In this document: in pieces, positions 7,684-11,048 of the stretch
How positions within the stretch are numbered: the stretch's first letter is position 1
Layout of the letters: each line of letters opens with the position of its first letter
NCBI RefSeq assembly: GCF_000835495.1
Contig: NW_015622574.1
Coordinates: forward strand, 1-11,048
From: Cladophialophora immunda
Lineage: Eukaryota > Ascomycota > Eurotiomycetes > Chaetothyriales > Herpotrichiellaceae
DNA length: 11,048 nt
Direction of reading: 5' to 3'
Notes under the pieces: generated by a model
Told to the model about the DNA's origin: nothing
Seen by the model: the letters and a program-made list of their open reading frames with translations, nothing else
The model's database searches: none
Position numbers and translations under genes: made by a program

Positions 7684-8270
7684 ATCGTATTGGAGGGTCT
7701 GAACCCCGTCGCAGAAGTACCCGCCCGGGACCTTTGGCGCACGAAAAGGCAGCACAGATCACGAAAAAATACAGATAATAGTATCATAATCGGTCGAACG
7801 TGATATCGTGATGCCGCCCTATATTTAGAGTGTCGTAAATGCAGCTGACATGCAAACAAATACTGTGAGTCGAAGATATGGATTTTCTGTCCATTTTAAG
7901 CGGTTGGTGAAATCATGGTATCAAGATATCAAATCTAGGTATTTATGTGCAAACACCCGACAACACGATACTTAGTTGACTCCGAAATGCTAAAATCTAT
8001 TTATCTGATTGACAATCCCTGGTGGCGGCGAAATAAAGGCGGTTCCATTCGAGGTACCTGATGGTTTTTGCACAACGGAGGGTGTTTCATCACACCGGGA
8101 CGTGGGTTATTCGAGAACAGCTTTGGATCCTACTGCTTTGAGTAAAGTGTACTGTATTGGGGCCAGGCCGTGCACATCTTTTTGGTAGTCGAGCTACAGA
8201 TATAACATCTTAGACCTGGCGTGCCCTCATTTCAGACACTGACTACAACAGTCGTTCACAGAATTCTGCC

Positions 8271-9464
8271 ATGTCTACGCTTACGTCGATCCTGACTCGG
8301 GCACTCACGCAGAGCGAAGCCCTTCAACGGCAACTCGAAGCCAGCAATCAAACTATTGAACGACTCGAACGCGAAAACGACAAGCTCAAGCATGAGGTCC
8401 AGGACTTGCGTCAGGCCCATACCGAGAAGCAAAAGGATGCTCCAGAGCTTGCAGTCCAGCTGGACCATCTATTCCGTAAAGACGCAGAGAAGCAAGCAGA
8501 GATTGACAGCTTGAAGAAGCAGCTCCGCAAGGAAAGAAGACGCCGCTCACGGAACCCACATCTTTCGTCTCCCATTGTGCCGGGCGATGAGCAAGCCCCC
8601 AGAAATCCCAGTCGAAAGCGACAAAGAGCCAACAGTCCTGAGAAGATAGAGCCACTGCAGGGGATCGGGACCAATGTGTCTTCAGGAAGTCGTGTCTCCC
8701 GAACGTCCAAACCCAAGGGATTGCACGAGCGAGGGGCGGAAGCGATCTCGTCTCTTGCGGAAGATGGCATTGATTACAATCGAGATGACATAGAGGATCC
8801 ACCAAAAAAGCGTGTCCATACACCGAGTCTGCCCAGAAAGCGCTTGGATGCATTGCTGACAACATCCACGCCCACTCCCGTTGTACCACCTCATCCCGCT
8901 TCCGCCAGGAAAGCACCTGTCACCAAAAAGGCATCCGAGAAGAGTGGGCCACTCCGTTCCCGGCCTGTCCTTCAGCTTGATCTTTCCCACTTCAAAGTCA
9001 ACCCAAAATACGCAGAAGGTCTTGATTATGCATTCCAAGATGTTGTCCGTAACAAGGAAGCAAGGAAGTGTCTGCCCAACTGCACGCGGCCGGGGTGTTG
9101 TAGTGCCACGTTCAGAGTTTTGGCGGAGACGCTGCCCCTTGATCCGAACGTCTCGGAAGACGACCTGTTGCGTGGATTTCTGGGGCCTGAGTCAGCGGAA
9201 AAAATACGCTCTCTAACACCTCTGACAAGAGCAAATCTAGTGCATGAGGCACGAGCAAATTTACTTGCCAAAGAGTATGGGAGAATGCACAGGGCAAATT
9301 TTGCGCCCCCATCTACCCCCCCAGGATTTTGGGACGTGGACATTCCATCCACGCAAGAGCAAAAGGAGAACCAGGAGCGAGCACGGGAGAGGCAGAGGGA
9401 CGAGGTCGGAAGGCGGTATCAAGAGGCGATCAAGGGTGGACGCTGGCTGTTTGCCGATGAGTGA
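8271..9464 (+). CDS. Sae2/Ctp1/CtIP-family DNA-end-resection factor
   Basis: Predicted cofactor of the Mre11-Rad50-Nbs1/Xrs2 nuclease that starts resection of double-strand breaks and processes hairpin or protein-blocked ends, in the nucleus. A single 397-residue frame starts at an ATG in good context (TGCCATGT). Residues about 10-95 form a heptad-rich coiled coil, where relatives oligomerise. Basic patches at 86-94 (RKERRRRSR), 113-119 and 178-182 could be nuclear-localisation or DNA-contact signals. The C-terminal Sae2/CtIP domain begins with LDLSHFKVNPKY (236-247). It has a cysteine group (C267, C271, C276, C277), then the motif near 338-341, then STPPGFWDVDIPSTQE (348-363), and closes with GRWLFADE at the natural end. 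T349-P matches the CDK site essential in relatives, and STQ (360-362) resembles the ATM/ATR site. The usual RHR reads R-M-H-R. It is shorter than many filamentous-fungal homologues, mainly in the middle. No intron is evident. Confidence 0.9.
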   Translation: MSTLTSILTRALTQSEALQRQLEASNQTIERLERENDKLKHEVQDLRQAHTEKQKDAPELAVQLDHLFRKDAEKQAEIDSLKKQLRKERRRRSRNPHLSSPIVPGDEQAPRNPSRKRQRANSPEKIEPLQGIGTNVSSGSRVSRTSKPKGLHERGAEAISSLAEDGIDYNRDDIEDPPKKRVHTPSLPRKRLDALLTTSTPTPVVPPHPASARKAPVTKKASEKSGPLRSRPVLQLDLSHFKVNPKYAEGLDYAFQDVVRNKEARKCLPNCTRPGCCSATFRVLAETLPLDPNVSEDDLLRGFLGPESAEKIRSLTPLTRANLVHEARANLLAKEYGRMHRANFAPPSTPPGFWDVDIPSTQEQKENQERARERQRDEVGRRYQEAIKGGRWLFADE

Positions 9465-9590
9465 TCCACGACTTGTTGTGAAGTAGGATACTGCCGTGGG
9501 CCTGGACCACATCGAAGCCCGCCTGAACATGGACACGAAATCACCTCCAGGTTACGGAGGACGACGTCTTGTGACAAGGGACGAGTCGCC

Positions 9591-9809
9591 CTACCCAGGT
9601 ACCGCTACCTCTGAGTCTCCCAGGGACAAGGTCGTGCGGTCGGCGCCATCGATTTGTGTCATCGGATCGTTAGGGTCGTCGGGATCGTCGAAGAGGCGAT
9701 GAGGGACAATATGGCTTTCAATGGGCGTCTGACCGTCGACATGGAAGCGGGCTTGGCCCTGCTGCCGAGATTCGAGAGTGTGGAAAGAGGCAGAGCCTGG
9801 TGATGCCAT
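9591..9809 (-). CDS. Small coding-like minus-strand ORF
   Basis: The minus-strand ATG at 9809 has a strong fungal context (CCACAATGGC) and opens a 72-residue frame (MASPGSASFHTLES...). Codons are mostly C- or G-ending, as in expressed filamentous-fungal genes, and the protein is acidic with DDPDDPNDP in the middle. No domain is recognised. It converges on the SAE2-family gene. The frame may be only a first exon: a GTAGCG donor at 9608 and a TTCAG acceptor at 9523 would give an 86-nt intron and a second exon of 31 codons ending at TGA 9430-9432, overlapping the 3' end of the SAE2-family gene. The branch site for this is weak, so the splice model is speculative. Confidence 0.35.
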   Translation of the reverse strand: MASPGSASFHTLESRQQGQARFHVDGQTPIESHIVPHRLFDDPDDPNDPMTQIDGADRTTLSLGDSEVAVPG

Positions 9810-10554
9810 TGTGGAGGGACTAGACGCGTTTCGTCAGTCAAGATGCTAGAGAAAGCTAAGCGACTGCGTTTGCGACAGGATGATCGAAAGGCAAACGAGG
9901 ACAACATCAGCTGAAAAGGTGATTGTGAGTGAACCTGACCACGCGACCAGTCCACGACCAACCTCGCGAACTCCGTGCAACTGATGGTAGCGGCCGCTGA
10001 GTAATGGTCAAAACTTGAAGGGGGCAAGGCACGGGTGAAGTATCACGAGATCGTGCTCCGAACGACGACAAGATTGCCAGTGAAGAGAGGCGAGGCAGTC
10101 TGAACCCCGTGAAATGAGCACCTACCAGGTTTGTTTTTCCAAGATAAACGAGGTTCAGATACGGGCCTACGGCTGGTGTACAATGGGATAAGGATAGGGT
10201 ACGATCATCTGAAGGAAGGTATCTGGAAGCCTTATAACCACGGGAAAGGAGGCTTGAGCGGAGGCGGTCAATGGCAAGCTCAAGAGTGTTCTCTTTTCAG
10301 ACAGTCTGGCGGCACGTAGTTTAGTGTCTCGCAAGATCGTGAGGTGAACAGGTAACGCAGAGGTCTGGTGGGGGGTTGACCTGGAGACCAGTGCAGGAAT
10401 CTGAACAGCTGAGCAGCTGAGCCAGGAGTTCTGATGTAGGAGCAGTAGGTGACTCGAAAACGTGGAGAATGAGAGCTCACGTAGCAGAAGCCGAGGGATG
10501 AGAGAAAGTCGAGGCGAACTCAGAAGGGAGCCGATTGAGTGTGGTTGAGGTACA

Positions 10555-10612
10555 CGAGGGAGGCGAGGGGCGAGGCGAGAGGCGAGAGAGAGGAGACGGG
10601 AGATGGCGAGAT
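10555..10612. repeat. Purine-rich block with GGCGAG repeats
   Basis: The plus strand over these bases is almost all A and G. GGCGAG recurs at 10562, 10569, 10574, 10581 and 10605. The block is an irregular low-complexity repeat; the minus strand reads as a CT-rich tract of the sort found upstream of fungal transcription starts. Confidence 0.6.
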
Positions 10613-10927
10613 GTTGGGCTCTCTATAGAACTTGGACGCGGACGAGGAAGTAGATGTGGATAAGGATACCTAAGGATAATACATGACCATACATCGAGGA
10701 ATCCCAAAGGAGGGATTTTGACCCACCGATTTGGATCGATTGAAGAGGAACGCGGAATGAGCCAGCTCCAGCAGCCGTGTCGGGTCAGTAGAAAATTGAT
10801 AACTTAATCAAGCCAATATGTCGATTCGATTCGCATTGGGCGGCAGCCGCATGAGCTGAGTGATGGAGGTTGTTGCGCCTGGAACAGTTGCCGTTTTACA
10901 CGCGCTTCAGGCGTTACCTGATTGCGC

Positions 10928-10986
10928 CTAGTGCCAGGATGCCTTGCGACATCGCAGGACTCAGGAGAGGTCTTCCTGGCACCTAG
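10928..10986. repeat. Inverted repeat with 12/13-bp arms
   Basis: CTAGTGCCAGGA (10928-10939) pairs with TCCTGGCACCTAG (10974-10986), complementary except for one bulged base, across a 34-nt loop. Pairing can be extended imperfectly into the loop (TGCCT against AGGTCT). It may be the stem of a structured RNA, a regulator site, or the ends of a small inverted-repeat element. Confidence 0.6.
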
Positions 10987-11048
10987 CATTTTGTATATAG
11001 ACGTTCAGACCTAGCCTGAGGGCAGGCACAGGTAGACAGACCAATCCA

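Larger units (their letters stand above)
2982..8156. repeat. Dispersed TACTGTA/TACAGTA heptamers (nine sites)
   Basis: The heptamer TACTGTA or its complement TACAGTA is seen at 2982, 4394, 5417, 5609, 6711, 6716, 6762, 7586 and 8150. All sites lie outside the confidently called genes, and none was seen by eye before 2982 or after 8156. For random sequence about 1.3 occurrences on both strands of the whole window would be expected. Two sites overlap at 6711-6722 and pair with 6762 as an inverted repeat; 7586 sits inside a hairpin; 8150 is 115 bp before the SAE2-family ATG. It could be a transcription-factor site, a replication or chromatin motif, or debris of small inverted-repeat elements. 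Confidence 0.55.
7111..8270. other. Intergenic stretch upstream of the SAE2-family gene
   Basis: About 1.16 kb with no credible gene; the only frame of note (minus, 7859-7677) lacks an ATG start. It contains the CACGTG cluster and hairpin listed separately, GATATC-containing repeats near 7801-7810 and 7924-7939, and TACTGTA at 8150. The last bases before the coding start (CACTGACTACAACAG, about 8237-8251) look like an intron 3' end with a CTGAC branch site, so a 5'-leader intron is possible but has no identified donor. Confidence 0.5.
9810..11048. other. Intergenic stretch at the right edge
   Basis: No convincing gene. Open frames are short or lack an ATG. The plus strand is purine-rich between about 10240 and 10620, so the minus strand is pyrimidine-rich, as many fungal promoters and 5' leaders are; this would suit the minus-strand ORF at 9809 or an unseen gene, but it is an inference. 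CTGAC near 9835-9840 followed by TAG on the minus strand could end a leader intron. CAGCTGAG is repeated back to back near 10406-10421. Confidence 0.45.

Noticed and set aside
8386..9352. Several minus-strand frames across the SAE2-family gene
   Set aside because: Shadows of a well-supported coding sequence on the plus strand.
7694..10109. Shared 13-mer GTCTGAACCCCGT near 7694 and 10097
   Set aside because: About one such match is expected by chance in this length and the flanks differ.
1..11048. CRISPR array, bacterial operon, tRNA or rRNA gene
   Set aside because: No regularly spaced repeats, no tightly packed co-directional genes, and no tRNA B-box or rRNA core sequence was recognised on reading both strands.

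Overview
The window looks like nuclear DNA from a filamentous ascomycete (Pezizomycotina). The evidence is a Fot1/pogo-type DD35D transposase of the kind common in these fungi, a Sae2/Ctp1/CtIP-family DNA-end-resection protein with fungal-style C-terminal motifs, a short intron with fungal splice and branch signals, and long gene-sparse intergenic stretches. No bacterial operon structure, rRNA, tRNA or CRISPR array was recognised. The species cannot be named from this sequence.

Layout: 1-1205 is non-coding, with a few small hairpins. 1248-2931 is a Fot1/pogo transposase, nearly intact, broken only by one extra C in a six-C run (1399-1404); its element ends are not firmly identified. 2932-3596 is gene-poor. 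3597-4358 is an unrecognised open frame that is long for chance. 4573-4962 is a weaker one. 4963-6099 is gene-poor. At 6100-7110 two short, unrecognised genes lie head to head. They share an intergenic region of about 270 bp that carries a 17-bp tandem repeat and an inverted repeat built on TACTGTA. The right-hand gene of the pair has a likely 66-nt intron. 7111-8270 is intergenic and holds three CACGTG boxes around a hairpin. 8271-9464 is the SAE2/CTP1 homologue. It faces a small, coding-looking ORF on the minus strand (9809-9591). 9810-11048 is non-coding as far as can be seen, with a purine-rich GGCGAG block and an inverted repeat near the right edge.

The genes do not form an evident pathway or cluster. 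The only confidently named functions are a transposase and a DNA double-strand-break repair factor, and nothing in the sequence ties them together. The more unusual signals are non-coding: the TACTGTA heptamer occurs nine times between 2982 and 8156 (about 1.3 expected in the whole window for random sequence), along with the bidirectional-promoter repeats and the CACGTG/hairpin arrangement. No strong case for a wholly new biological system was found.
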